Below, one piece after another: positions 8,679-16,911 of a stretch of DNA of 64,000 bases. This stretch comes from Bacteroidales bacterium (GTDB taxonomy: Bacteria > Bacteroidota > Bacteroidia > Bacteroidales > F082), in assembly GCA_024709145.1 (NCBI GenBank), contig JANJXG010000133.1, forward strand, positions 1-64,000, read 5' to 3'. The notes below the pieces were generated by a model. It had not been told where the DNA came from. It searched no databases and worked only from the letters and a program-made list of their open reading frames with translations. The position numbers and the translations under genes were made by a program. The stretch's first letter is position 1; every line of letters begins with the position of its first letter.

Positions 8679-9098
8679 TCAGGGCTGGTTGCTGTTAAAT
8701 ACCAGTTCAATTTGCGGAGGCAGGAATGGTCTTCCTTTGCTGTTAATGGAAGTGGCTGTCACAAAGGCCTGAATGATTGGTTTTTGATCCGATACACGGA
8801 CGATATTTTGCCTGAATCCAAAGCGAAGGGGAGAAATTCGGACAGGCTCGCAACTCACATCAAATTGATCGCCGCTTTTGAGTGGGCTCAGGTAGTCGAT
8901 TTCGATGCGTTTAACAACCAGAATGATGCCTTCTTTTGTGAGGCCTGCAAAATCAAGGCCAACAAAATGGAGAAATTCGTGCCGGGCATGTTCCATATAG
9001 TGCTGGTAATTGGCATTGTTGACGATGCCTTGCATATCACACTCATAATCTCTTACCTTCAGTCGGATGCTGAAAAGTTGCCTGTTATGTTGTTCCAT
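8679..9098 (-). CDS. Acyl-CoA thioesterase, 4HBT hotdog family
   Basis: 139 residues, the usual size of single-hotdog thioesterases of the YbgC/4-hydroxybenzoyl-CoA type. The N-terminal catalytic segment D-x-x-G-I-V-N-N-A-N-Y (CDMQGIVNNANYQHYMEHAR, near residues 21-40) holds the Asp expected to hydrolyse acyl-CoA thioesters. Later strands (IILVVKRIEIDYLSPLKSGDQFDV) fit the fold. Cytoplasmic, no signal peptide. Substrate cannot be read from sequence. It is monocistronic between the hairpin following mscL and the divergent-looking gap that holds the leader of the next operon. Confidence 0.85.
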   Translation of the reverse strand: MEQHNRQLFSIRLKVRDYECDMQGIVNNANYQHYMEHARHEFLHFVGLDFAGLTKEGIILVVKRIEIDYLSPLKSGDQFDVSCEPVRISPLRFGFRQNIVRVSDQKPIIQAFVTATSINSKGRPFLPPQIELVFNSNQP

Positions 9099-9124
9099 CT
9101 TTTAACTATTGAATAAATGCAGCA

Positions 9125-9159
9125 GCCTGCCGCAATCAAGGTGTTGATCGGCGGCAGGC
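9125..9159 (-). terminator. GC-rich hairpin after mscL
   Basis: GCCTGCCGC (9125-9133) pairs perfectly with GCGGCAGGC (9151-9159), and ATCAA/TTGAT inside extend the stem. It lies 18 bp beyond the mscL stop but has no U-run, so it may be a processing or weak termination structure. Confidence 0.45.
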
Positions 9160-9176
9160 CACAAATAAATCATGCT

Positions 9177-9602
9177 CTATTGCTTCTTGAGCAAATCCCT
9201 GATTTCAGTGAGCAATTTTTCTTCTGCTGTTGGCTCAGGAGCTACTGGTGCCGGAGCGGGTTTTTCTTCTTCCTTTTTCTTGAGGTTATTCATGGCTTTG
9301 ATCATCATAAAAATGGCAAAAGCGATAATCAGGAAGTCGATTACTGTGTTCACAAAAGAACCAAAATTCAATGTCACAGCAGGTTTAACAACCTCTGTAC
9401 CATTCATCACTGCTTCTTTCATCACCAGTTTCAGGTCGCTGAAATCAACACCACCAACCAGCAATCCGATTGGAGGCATGATCACATCGTTAACAAAGGA
9501 GGAGATGATTTTACCAAAAGCTCCCCCGATAATGATACCCACGGCCATGTCCATCACATTGCCGCGCATGGCGAAAGTTTTAAATTCTGATACGAGTCCC
9601 AT
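9177..9602 (-). CDS. mscL: Large-conductance mechanosensitive channel MscL
   Basis: 141 residues from the Met at 9602 ([18 protein letters not shown]), the canonical MscL N-terminus; an in-frame upstream start would add 13 residues foreign to the family. Two membrane helices are visible: TM1 ([27 protein letters not shown]) and TM2 ([24 protein letters not shown]), followed by the charged cytoplasmic bundle ([11 protein letters not shown]) after a Pro/Ala/Glu linker. Homopentameric inner-membrane channel that opens under membrane tension and releases solutes in hypo-osmotic shock. Stands alone between two hairpins. Confidence 0.97.
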   Translation of the reverse strand: MGLVSEFKTFAMRGNVMDMAVGIIIGGAFGKIISSFVNDVIMPPIGLLVGGVDFSDLKLVMKEAVMNGTEVVKPAVTLNFGSFVNTVIDFLIIAFAIFMMIKAMNNLKKKEEEKPAPAPVAPEPTAEEKLLTEIRDLLKKQ

Positions 9603-9669
9603 CTTTTTACTGTGTTGGTGAATAATCAATTTGCGGTGCAATATAGTGAAATTGAATCAGCCTGTCAAA

Positions 9670-9698
9670 AAAAACAGGTTCGCGCGGAACCTGTTTTT
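9670..9698 (-). terminator. Intrinsic terminator after the YceI gene
   Basis: AAAAACAGGTTC (9670-9681) and GAACCTGTTTTT (9687-9698) form a 12-bp stem with a 5-nt loop; A and T runs flank both sides, so it can work in both directions. It lies 54 bp past the stop of the gene ending at 9752. Confidence 0.8.
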
Positions 9699-9751
9699 GA
9701 AATGCGAATTGAAATGTATAACCAAAACCAGAGATTAAACAGCTGCGGTTT

Positions 9752-10312
9752 TTAATTGTTCAACGGTAAGAGTTCTACATCAACATTAATTTCGATGGTT
9801 TCCGCAATGTTTTTCATAACCGTTTTGGGTATCTCCACATTGTAATCAGCAAGTTTGATGTAAAAGGTTGATTTTCCCAACACAGTGCCATTTTTGACCG
9901 TAAAGCTGCCTTTTTCGCTCACATCCTTGCTCACACCTTTGATGGTCAGCTTACCTGAAACAGTTGTTTCATAAACACCGTCTTTTTCCCAATCGATGCC
10001 GGCATCCTGGCTAACTTTTCCGATAAAGGAGGCGTTCGGAAACTTGTGGGATTCTACATAGTTTTCGTTGAAATGCTCCTGCATCAAGGCTTTTTCGAAT
10101 TGAAACCCCTTCATGAGAACTCGAAAAACAAAATCGCCTGTCTGGGTATCTAAAGCGCTGTTAACCTGTTTGTTGACAGCCTCAATGTTTTCGGCTGGGG
10201 CTTCGGAATAGAACCTGATCGTGCCGGTTTTGGTTGCATATTTTTGGGCTTGTGAAGTGGCTGCAGGAGCAATAAGTGCCAGCAGCAGCAGCATGGTGAA
10301 GATTGATTTCAT
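9752..10312 (-). CDS. YceI-family periplasmic lipocalin-like protein
   Basis: 186 residues with a signal peptide (MKSIFTMLLLLALIAPAATS, then QAQK). The mature part has the YceI signatures: KTGTIRFYSEAPAENIEAVN, NASFIGKVS, GKLTIKGVSKDVSEKGSFTV and a final EIPKTVMKNIAETIEINVDVEL. YceI folds as a small beta-barrel that binds isoprenoid-like lipids in characterised members; the ligand here is unknown. It follows the OB-fold membrane protein by 39 bp on the same strand, a pairing I believe is frequent in Bacteroidota, so the two probably act together in the envelope. Confidence 0.9.
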   Translation of the reverse strand: MKSIFTMLLLLALIAPAATSQAQKYATKTGTIRFYSEAPAENIEAVNKQVNSALDTQTGDFVFRVLMKGFQFEKALMQEHFNENYVESHKFPNASFIGKVSQDAGIDWEKDGVYETTVSGKLTIKGVSKDVSEKGSFTVKNGTVLGKSTFYIKLADYNVEIPKTVMKNIAETIEINVDVELLPLNN

Positions 10313-10351
10313 GGGATTGAGTTTGTGATTAAGTGAATTGTAAATGCTTTT

Positions 10352-10801
10352 TTATTCATTTGAATGTTGGGAAGCCAGTGAGCCGTGTTCGAGCAAAACA
10401 TCCGTGTCGTTGTAACCGGTAACGTATCCCTTTACACTGATTTCGTCTCCTTCAATGAGTTTTTGTGCAGCGGCTTTTTGATTCTCGAGCAGTCGTATAC
10501 GCACACCTTCAGCGCCAAACAAGCCTTCAGTGACAATAAAACTCAGATAAACATCCTGGTTTTGTTGTTCAACCTTTGAGAGGCTGCCATTGAGCATCAC
10601 CATTCTTCCGTTGTATTGATTTCCGGCCGTCTCGGCTGAATTGCGGTAAGCCTCAAACAGTTCAACAGCAGCAAGGCTGTAATCAGGTTTCTGGCTGGCA
10701 TAGTCGGGATGCGATTTGTTGATCACAAAAAAGTAAACAAACAAGCCGACAACTAGTCCTGTCAGTGCGAGAACTGTCAAAATTTTCAGGTATTTCTTCA
10801 T
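10352..10801 (-). CDS. Membrane-anchored OB-fold protein (tRNA_anti-like family)
   Basis: 149 residues. One N-terminal membrane helix (ILTVLALTGLVVGLFVYFFVIN, residues 7-28) is followed by a periplasmic domain with a short helix (YSLAAVELFEAYRNSAETAGNQY) and an OB-fold-like region (YNGRMVMLNGSLSKVEQQNQDVYLSFIV ... GDEISVKGYVTGYNDTDVLLEHG), which fits the tRNA_anti-like (PF12869) family. Despite the name this does not imply tRNA binding. First gene of a two-gene unit with the YceI protein. Role unknown. Confidence 0.8.
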   Translation of the reverse strand: MKKYLKILTVLALTGLVVGLFVYFFVINKSHPDYASQKPDYSLAAVELFEAYRNSAETAGNQYNGRMVMLNGSLSKVEQQNQDVYLSFIVTEGLFGAEGVRIRLLENQKAAAQKLIEGDEISVKGYVTGYNDTDVLLEHGSLASQHSNE

Positions 10802-10981
10802 GACTCAAACATTTTTGAATGATGAAGCAAAGAAAAGGCAACAACTGATGCTGCAAAAATTAAACCTGCCGACCGGGAAAAAAAACAGTCTGAATGGAAT
10901 TATTGGCGCTGTGATCGGGATCCATTAAACCAACATGATGCAAGCAAAAAAAGGTGGAAACATCAACAATCAGCTGAGCTG

Positions 10982-12160
10982 TTACATCAGCTTTTGAAAA
11001 AACTGCCACCAGCGGTCGGGCAATTCATCCTGCATTGCCTGATCATAATCGAGTCTGGAACAAGGCACAAAGTGGTGTCTTTCATATTTTTTTCTGTCGG
11101 TACGGCCAAAACTAAGGTCGATCCACCAACGGTCAGTTTTTTTACTCCGAAGAAAAACAACTTCATCATCCTGTCCTTCAATGCGAACATTGTATCTGGC
11201 AAAATCGTTCGAATCACTACCGGGTAGGTCATTGCTGCGGTTGGCAACCCCATCGAGAAAATACCAAATCATTTGGGCAATCAGGCCTGCTGTTACATAA
11301 TTCTGATCCAGGAGCGGATTGTATTCAAAAAAACCAATGCATGTAAGCTTGTCGCTCAATCCGGCATAGCGGACAACACGACATGCTTCTTCGCCGGTGA
11401 AGCCGTTTGGACCTGCATTGGCGTTGCCGGGAGCATCGGCAGCCCGAACGGCTGAAATGTCAAAGCTCAAAATATCGGCATTTCTCACAACTGGCTCAGC
11501 TTCTTCAATATGCGATTTTATCATCCCGATGCGGTAAACATCAAAAAGAAGATTCTTCATTAAATCGACTGCCAGTGCATCCACATAATAAGTTTGGTAG
11601 CCCAGGTTGGTATAGTTGAACAAATAATTCGGCTGATGAAGAATGATCCTGCTTAAATAGGATTGTGCATTGAACTCATCCTCTTCCTGACCCAAATCGA
11701 AAAGCGGGTCAACCGACACAATGTTGACCAGCTGACCTAGGCTTTCATAAGCCTGATACATTGCAAAAGTAAGATCCTGACTGCCACCCAGGACAATAGG
11801 GATGATGCTTCGGCGGATTAATTCTGCAACAACCTGATTCACCGCAAAATAAGTGTCGTCAACACTGTGACCGGCACGAATATTACCCAAATCAGCAATT
11901 TCAAGGCCGGGCCAGTGATGAAACAACTGATAAAAAGCTGATCTGATGTGATTGGGTGCTGTGCTGCAAGCAGTATTGTTGACAGCATAACGCTCTTCCA
12001 GAACACCCAAAAGTGCAATTTTTAAGCCCTCCAACGCTGGAAATTGCCCTTTTTCGCTGTGAATCCTCATTTTCTCACCCATCCGCTGCTGTCCTGGCCT
12101 GACGATTGATACAGGAATGGAAGCCAGATCAATGGGATCAAGAAATAAATTGATTTCCAT
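10982..12160 (-). CDS. Arginase/formimidoylglutamase-family protein with degenerate metal site (probable pseudoenzyme)
   Basis: 392 residues, cytoplasmic. The ureohydrolase fold is recognisable from IVLGGSQDLTFAMYQAYE, NIVSVDPLFDLG, DILSFDISAVRAADAPG and CIGFFEYNPLLD. In active arginases these motifs read GGDH, DAHxD and SxDxD and bind two Mn. Here the His of GGDH is Gln, the His of DAH is Leu and the last Asp of SFDVD is Ser, so three of six usual ligands are gone. Automated tools often label this family formimidoylglutamase. Catalysis looks unlikely; a structural or regulatory role is inferred. It follows topA by 47 bp on the same strand, so co-transcription is likely. Confidence 0.85.
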   Translation of the reverse strand: MEINLFLDPIDLASIPVSIVRPGQQRMGEKMRIHSEKGQFPALEGLKIALLGVLEERYAVNNTACSTAPNHIRSAFYQLFHHWPGLEIADLGNIRAGHSVDDTYFAVNQVVAELIRRSIIPIVLGGSQDLTFAMYQAYESLGQLVNIVSVDPLFDLGQEEDEFNAQSYLSRIILHQPNYLFNYTNLGYQTYYVDALAVDLMKNLLFDVYRIGMIKSHIEEAEPVVRNADILSFDISAVRAADAPGNANAGPNGFTGEEACRVVRYAGLSDKLTCIGFFEYNPLLDQNYVTAGLIAQMIWYFLDGVANRSNDLPGSDSNDFARYNVRIEGQDDEVVFLRSKKTDRWWIDLSFGRTDRKKYERHHFVPCSRLDYDQAMQDELPDRWWQFFQKLM

Positions 12161-12207
12161 GTTTTTATTGCTTTATTCCAAGGTTAATTGCTTAATTTTT
12201 TTTAGAT

Positions 12208-14532
12208 TTATACTTTGCGTTTAACAAACCTCTTTTTTGGAGTATTGTCAGGGTTTTCAATAATTTTCATACAATCTTCCAGACTCAATGAAGAAGCATC
12301 GGTGGTTTTTGGTATTTTGAAATTCTTCTTCTTAAAGGTAATATAAGGACCAAAACGGCCATTCAGCACTTTCAAATCGGGTTCCTGATCAAATTCTTTA
12401 ATCACGCTTTGGCTTGTCTTTTCCCGTTTTGCTTCGATGATTTCGATGGCACGTTCAACGGTGACAGATGCCGGATCATCGGTTTTCGAGAGGCTGTAGA
12501 AGGCATTGTTGTGTTTCACATACGGGCCGAAACGACCAAGCGCGACGGTCAAATCCTTGCTTTCATACTGACCCAACAGTCGGGGAAACTCAAAAAGTTT
12601 CAGTGCTTCTTCCAAGGTGATGGCGTCCATGCTCTGATCTTTGCGCAAACCTGCAAAGCGAGGCTTGTCATCCGATTCGGTATCGCCAATCTGAACCATT
12701 GGTCCAAAACGACCTACTTTTACAAATACATTCTTTCCTGTAGCCGGATCGATTCCAAGTTTCTTTTCTCCTGAAAATTTTCCGGCATTGTCTGTTGTTT
12801 GTGTAATTTGCTCGTGGAAAGTGTGATAGAAGGTCTTGATCATTTGATTCCAGGCTGTACGACCCTCGGCAATTTCGTCAAACTCCTTTTCTACGTTTGC
12901 AGTAAAATTGTAATCGATGATATTTTCGAAATGCTGAACAAGAAATTTATTCACCAGGATACCAATATCTGTTGGGAAAAGTTTAGCCTTCTCCTGTCCG
13001 GTGTTTTCGGTTTCGATCTTTTCTTTGATCTTGTCTGCTGAAAGGCTTATTACCTGAAAAGCCCGCTTCTCTCCTTGCCGGTCCTGCTTTACCACATACT
13101 CTCTCTTTTGAATGGTAGAGATGGTTGGGGCATAAGTAGATGGGCGGCCAATGCCAAGTTCTTCCATCTTTTTTACCAGGCTGGCTTCGGTATATCGGGC
13201 AGGATGCCGTGTAAACCTCTCAGTAGCAAGCATTTCGTTCAGTTTCAACTGTTGCCCTTTCACGAGTGGAGGCAGGATACCCTCTGCGGCTTCCGTGTTG
13301 TCATCGTCAGTGCTTTCAAGGTAAACCTTTAAAAATCCTTCAAAGAGAATTACCTCACCCTGAGCTACAAACTGGTGTTTGTTGGTCGAAATCAGGATAT
13401 CGATCAAGGTGCGTTCCAGCTCGGCATCAGCCATTTGGGAGGCAATGGTGCGTTTCCAGATGAGGTCGTAGAGTTTTTTTTCTTCGGCCGTTCCGCTCAC
13501 CGTGGCTTTGTCCATATAGGTGGGTCGGATGGCTTCATGGGCTTCCTGAGCACCTTTGGTTTTGGTTGTATATTTTCGTGTTTTGACAAAGTCTTTTCCA
13601 TAACGCTCGGTAATTTCTTTTTTGGCCATGTTGAGTGCCAGATCAGAAAGGTTGACCGAGTCGGTACGCATATAGGTTATTTTACCCGACTCGTACAAAT
13701 GCTGGGCAACACGCATGGTATTAGCTACTGAAAAACCGAGCTTTCGACTGGCTTCCTGCTGCAAAGTGGAGGTTGTAAAAGGTGGTGCCGGCGATTTTTT
13801 AGCTGGTTTCTTCTCTGTTTTTTCAACCCTGTAATTGGCACCAACACACGATTTAACAAACTGCATGGCAGCATCATGGGTGTCGAACCGTTCGGGTAGC
13901 TCAGCTGCAATCTGGTGTTCCTGGTTGTTGATGCCGGCAATAAAAACAGCTGTGACCCTGAAGGCTGATGTGGTATTAAACTGCTTGATCTCTTCTTCCC
14001 TTTCAACGATTAACCTCACGGCAACCGACTGAACACGGCCTGCCGACAATGCCGGCTTAACTTTTTTCCACAAAAGAGGTGATAATTCATAGCCAACAAG
14101 CCGGTCGAGTACACGCCGGGCCTGTTGTGCTGCAACAAGGTGGGTATCGATATGTCGGGGCGTTTCGATGGCCTTGCTGATAGCTTGCCTGGTGATTTCA
14201 TGAAAAACAATTCGTTTTGTTTTATCAGCTTTCAATCCCAATGCTTTGAACAGATGCCATGAAATGGCTTCTCCTTCGCGGTCTTCATCAGATGCAAGCC
14301 ATACTGTTTCAGCTTCTTTGGCAGCTTTTTTAAGCTCAGCTACCAGTTTTTTCTTGTCAGGAGATATTTCATACTGCGGTTCAAAACCATTCTCAATATC
14401 CACACCAATCTGGGTTTTACTCAAGTCCATGACATGGCCGTAGCTCGATTTAACCAGATAATCCTTTCCCAGAAAGCCTTCGATGGTTTTGGCTTTTGCA
14501 GGTGACTCAACAAAAACAAGATTTTTCGACAT
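12208..14532 (-). CDS. topA: DNA topoisomerase I (type IA)
   Basis: 774 residues. The N-terminal Toprim domain has VFVESPAKAKTIEGFLG and the acidic motif SDEDREGEAISWHL; the active-site Tyr lies in KITYMRTDSVNLS (near residue 287). The C-terminal part carries repeated GRFGP motifs (KVGRFGPMVQIGD, LGRFGPYVKHN, LNGRFGPYITFKKK) instead of cysteine zinc ribbons, as in other Bacteroidota enzymes. It relaxes negative supercoils by single-strand passage. It leads a likely two-gene transcript with the arginase-like gene, with a -7 box at 14582-14589 and a small palindrome near the predicted start site. Confidence 0.98.
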   Translation of the reverse strand: MSKNLVFVESPAKAKTIEGFLGKDYLVKSSYGHVMDLSKTQIGVDIENGFEPQYEISPDKKKLVAELKKAAKEAETVWLASDEDREGEAISWHLFKALGLKADKTKRIVFHEITRQAISKAIETPRHIDTHLVAAQQARRVLDRLVGYELSPLLWKKVKPALSAGRVQSVAVRLIVEREEEIKQFNTTSAFRVTAVFIAGINNQEHQIAAELPERFDTHDAAMQFVKSCVGANYRVEKTEKKPAKKSPAPPFTTSTLQQEASRKLGFSVANTMRVAQHLYESGKITYMRTDSVNLSDLALNMAKKEITERYGKDFVKTRKYTTKTKGAQEAHEAIRPTYMDKATVSGTAEEKKLYDLIWKRTIASQMADAELERTLIDILISTNKHQFVAQGEVILFEGFLKVYLESTDDDNTEAAEGILPPLVKGQQLKLNEMLATERFTRHPARYTEASLVKKMEELGIGRPSTYAPTISTIQKREYVVKQDRQGEKRAFQVISLSADKIKEKIETENTGQEKAKLFPTDIGILVNKFLVQHFENIIDYNFTANVEKEFDEIAEGRTAWNQMIKTFYHTFHEQITQTTDNAGKFSGEKKLGIDPATGKNVFVKVGRFGPMVQIGDTESDDKPRFAGLRKDQSMDAITLEEALKLFEFPRLLGQYESKDLTVALGRFGPYVKHNNAFYSLSKTDDPASVTVERAIEIIEAKREKTSQSVIKEFDQEPDLKVLNGRFGPYITFKKKNFKIPKTTDASSLSLEDCMKIIENPDNTPKKRFVKRKV

Positions 14533-14565
14533 CAGGGGTTTTTTAGCTAATTGGAATTCAACGAT

Positions 14566-14580
14566 AGCGTTATTAACGCT
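14566..14580 (-). repeat. Palindrome AGCGTTA-T-TAACGCT in the topA leader
   Basis: A perfect 7-bp inverted repeat with a single-base centre placed right at the transcription start predicted from the -7 box. It could be an operator or a short 5' hairpin. Confidence 0.4.
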
Positions 14581-14581
14581 G

Positions 14582-14589
14582 CAAAAGTA
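14582..14589 (-). promoter_or_regulatory. -7 element TACTTTTG for topA
   Basis: Reads TACTTTTG on the minus strand, a perfect TAnnTTTG box about 50 bp before the topA start. No properly spaced TTG is visible. Confidence 0.5.
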
Positions 14590-14731
14590 AGACTTTAAGT
14601 GTATTCACCGAAATTTGTTGACGCTTTGTCGGGCGCCACCTGCTTGAGCGTGTCTCTCCAGCAGCCGAAACTTGCCTGGTATGCATCAGCAACCAAGGCA
14701 TTAAAGGCTCATAAAACCACCCTGTGTTTTT

Positions 14732-16531
14732 TCAATAGCGAACAAAATCCGGCCTTGAAATTTCTATTCCGGTCAACCGGAAATCATCGGTTTCATAAGA
14801 AGAAAAGCGGAACTGATGATCACCAGAGCCCGGCAAAGTGGGAAAATAGGAAAGCGAAAACTGAAAGTTATTAAAAATCAGGTAGTCGTTTTTAACCAGA
14901 GTTCCAATCCCGATCATGGCATGAAGCCTGCTTCTGCGAAAACCGGTATCGTCGTCGCCGAGCATGCCAAAAGAGGTAAAAAAGAAGGGTCCGAATCGGA
15001 AACCCAAGAAATTGTAAGGTGCATAGGTTTGCAGCTGCAGGGTCACCGCCAGGGTGTGTTTTCCCTGATACTGATAGTTTTCAAAGTCTGCCATACTTTG
15101 GGAAAATGAAAGCAGGTCAGTAGGTTTCCTGTTAAATCCAATGATAAATTCGGGTTTTATAAATTGTCTGAAGTGCCATCTTCCATATTCCATCAAGGGT
15201 GTGAAATAAGTAAAAGATCCCCTCAAAACACCTTGCTCAAAATGACCTTTTGCATAAAAAGTTCCAAATTCAACATTGGCACTAACAAAGCCACTCCGGT
15301 TATAATTGCCCCACGTATACCTTGCACCACCATACCAGCGAGCGGTTGTGCGCCGGTCGTAGGCAAAAGTGAGCCCAGCAATTCTGCCGGCCGGAACATA
15401 TTCAATCTTCCCGTAATCAAAAAGATAGCGGTCTTTTACATAGCGCCTGGAAGCAAAACCAAGGCCAATAAACACCGTTTGCTGATCGTTGAAAACATTG
15501 GCCTGCTGCGATCCGGCCGGCTTACCCGGATAGCGCAAACCCAGGTAACGCGCCGAAACAATCAGGTTGCTCGTGCGGGCAGTGACCGAATTGCCGCTAA
15601 GAAGTTTCCATGATTTAATCAGCCAGAAATCATCCCGGTGAGTCTTCGACTCCAGCTCCAGAACTGAATCTTGCAGTATAGCCTTGGTGCTGGTATAATT
15701 TTTCTCGATCAATAAACCACCGCCCCATTTGGCCAGGGGCGAAAACAATTCGCGGGTCACCTGAAGCCGCTGCTCCACATTGGTGCTACCGGAAAAAGCA
15801 TAGTGAAAACCGGCATTGATATATGAGTTTCCTATGTTCGGAACTTGATAATCAAATCGGCTGATGTTGCTGCCATCATTGAAGTTCCAGCGCGATCCCA
15901 CCTTGAAGGCGTGTCCAAGTCCGGCAAAATTATTGTCCTTCAGCCGAAGTTCCAGGTGTGAGGTTGATGCCGTTGCCTGCGGAATAATGGTCCAGTTGTC
16001 CCATACACTGATCATGATGTCAACACTGTCGGCTGCCACAGCCAGTACATCAAACTTCACCTCACGAAGGTACTGCCGGCTCCTGACAAGCCGGGCCGAT
16101 TCTTCATAAAGCAGCAAATCGAAGGGCTCCTGATCAGAGAAAAGAAGTAAATTGCGGATTGTTGATCGCTGCGTTCTGACATGAAGCCTGTTCCCTGCAT
16201 TAAATAAGAGGTTCTCAGGATTGATGTCATGATCACGCAAATGGGTTTCAAAAGGATCATGCACATAAATGTGGATGGCACGAATGATTTTTCCTTCCAA
16301 AACAAGCAATGAATCAGGCTTAAGCGTGTCTTCAGGCGAGCGGCTCGCAGTGGCAGGTTCAGGATCAACAAAAACGAGGTCATACATCCAGCGCGTGATT
16401 TTCCTTTTTTCGGCCAGACGTTCAATCTTATCATAGCTCAGTGAATCAAGCTTTTGCGGATCCTGCTGTCCCCATAAATGGCAAAAAGGAGAAAGCAATA
16501 GAACCCAAAATATTATCGTCAAGCGTGGCAT
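14732..16531 (-). CDS. Outer-membrane beta-barrel protein with POTRA-like N-terminus (Omp85-like)
   Basis: 599 residues with a signal peptide (MPRLTIIFWVLLLSPFCHLWG, then QQDP). Residues ~85-190 look like two POTRA-like units (GKIIRAIHIYVHDPFE ... NRLHVRTQRSTIRNLLLFSDQEPFD, then SRQYLREVKFDVLAVAADSVDIMISVWDNWTI). The remaining ~400 residues are alternating aromatic beta-strands (GLGHAFKVGSRWNFNDG, GLGFASRRYVKDRYLFD, WYGGARYTWGNYNRSGF). This suggests an outer-membrane barrel related to Omp85/BamA/TamA proteins, but similarity by eye is weak and the substrate is unknown. Monocistronic, between topA and the tRNA. Confidence 0.7.
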   Translation of the reverse strand: MPRLTIIFWVLLLSPFCHLWGQQDPQKLDSLSYDKIERLAEKRKITRWMYDLVFVDPEPATASRSPEDTLKPDSLLVLEGKIIRAIHIYVHDPFETHLRDHDINPENLLFNAGNRLHVRTQRSTIRNLLLFSDQEPFDLLLYEESARLVRSRQYLREVKFDVLAVAADSVDIMISVWDNWTIIPQATASTSHLELRLKDNNFAGLGHAFKVGSRWNFNDGSNISRFDYQVPNIGNSYINAGFHYAFSGSTNVEQRLQVTRELFSPLAKWGGGLLIEKNYTSTKAILQDSVLELESKTHRDDFWLIKSWKLLSGNSVTARTSNLIVSARYLGLRYPGKPAGSQQANVFNDQQTVFIGLGFASRRYVKDRYLFDYGKIEYVPAGRIAGLTFAYDRRTTARWYGGARYTWGNYNRSGFVSANVEFGTFYAKGHFEQGVLRGSFTYFTPLMEYGRWHFRQFIKPEFIIGFNRKPTDLLSFSQSMADFENYQYQGKHTLAVTLQLQTYAPYNFLGFRFGPFFFTSFGMLGDDDTGFRRSRLHAMIGIGTLVKNDYLIFNNFQFSLSYFPTLPGSGDHQFRFSSYETDDFRLTGIEISRPDFVRY

Positions 16532-16553
16532 GGTTATTCAGCTGATCAGGCAG

Positions 16554-16561
16554 CAAAAGTA
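16554..16561 (-). promoter_or_regulatory. -7 element TACTTTTG for the Omp85-like gene
   Basis: Minus strand TACTTTTG, 22 bp before the start codon at 16531. The nearest TTG is 17 nt upstream, slightly short of the usual spacing. Confidence 0.5.
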
Positions 16562-16737
16562 GTACTTAAGTTGGAGAACAATGATGCGACTGATGCACAG
16601 GCTTTGGTGCAGGTGTCAGCGCGATTCAACTTCGGAGGTCAGCAATTTTGAAATGATTACTGAAGCTTGAATAAAGTAAGGAAAAGCGATGGCTTCATGA
16701 TTGCGGCATGGCAGGCGTTTGGAAATGCAACAACAAA

Positions 16738-16762
16738 TAAAGCACTCATTTTGAGTGCTTTA
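16738..16762 (-). terminator. Terminator of the tRNA-Arg gene
   Basis: TAAAGCACTCA and TGAGTGCTTTA form a perfect 11-bp stem with a 3-nt loop, 12 bp past the tRNA 3' end. On the minus strand it is followed by TTTGTTGTTG. Confidence 0.75.
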
Positions 16763-16774
16763 AACGATTTTTTG

Positions 16775-16846
16775 TAGCCCCACCAGGACTCGAACCTGGA
16801 TTTAAAGTTTAGGAAACTTCCGTTCTATCCCTTGAACTATGGAGCC
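16775..16846 (-). tRNA. tRNA-Arg (anticodon CCT)
   Basis: 72 nt fold into a full cloverleaf: acceptor GGCTCCA/TGGGGCT (two G-U pairs) with discriminator A, D-stem GTTC/GAAC, anticodon stem GAAGT/ACTTT with loop TTCCTAA, variable loop AAAT, and T-arm CCAGG-TTCGAGT-CCTGG. The anticodon CCT reads the arginine codon AGG. The 3' CCA is not encoded and must be added after transcription. It has its own consensus promoter (16871-16900) and terminator (16738-16762), so it is a single-gene unit. Confidence 0.97.
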
Positions 16847-16870
16847 TCTTTCTGATTATTTCTCAGGCTG

Positions 16871-16900
16871 CAAAAGTAATGCTTTTCCGCAAAAAATCAA
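16871..16900 (-). promoter_or_regulatory. Bacteroidota sigma-A promoter of the tRNA gene (TTG-N19-TACTTTTG)
   Basis: Minus strand TTG at 16900-16898, 19-nt spacer, TACTTTTG at 16878-16871, with a predicted start near 16865, about 19 nt before the mature tRNA 5' end. Confidence 0.75.
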
Positions 16901-16911
16901 AAACTGTTGCC

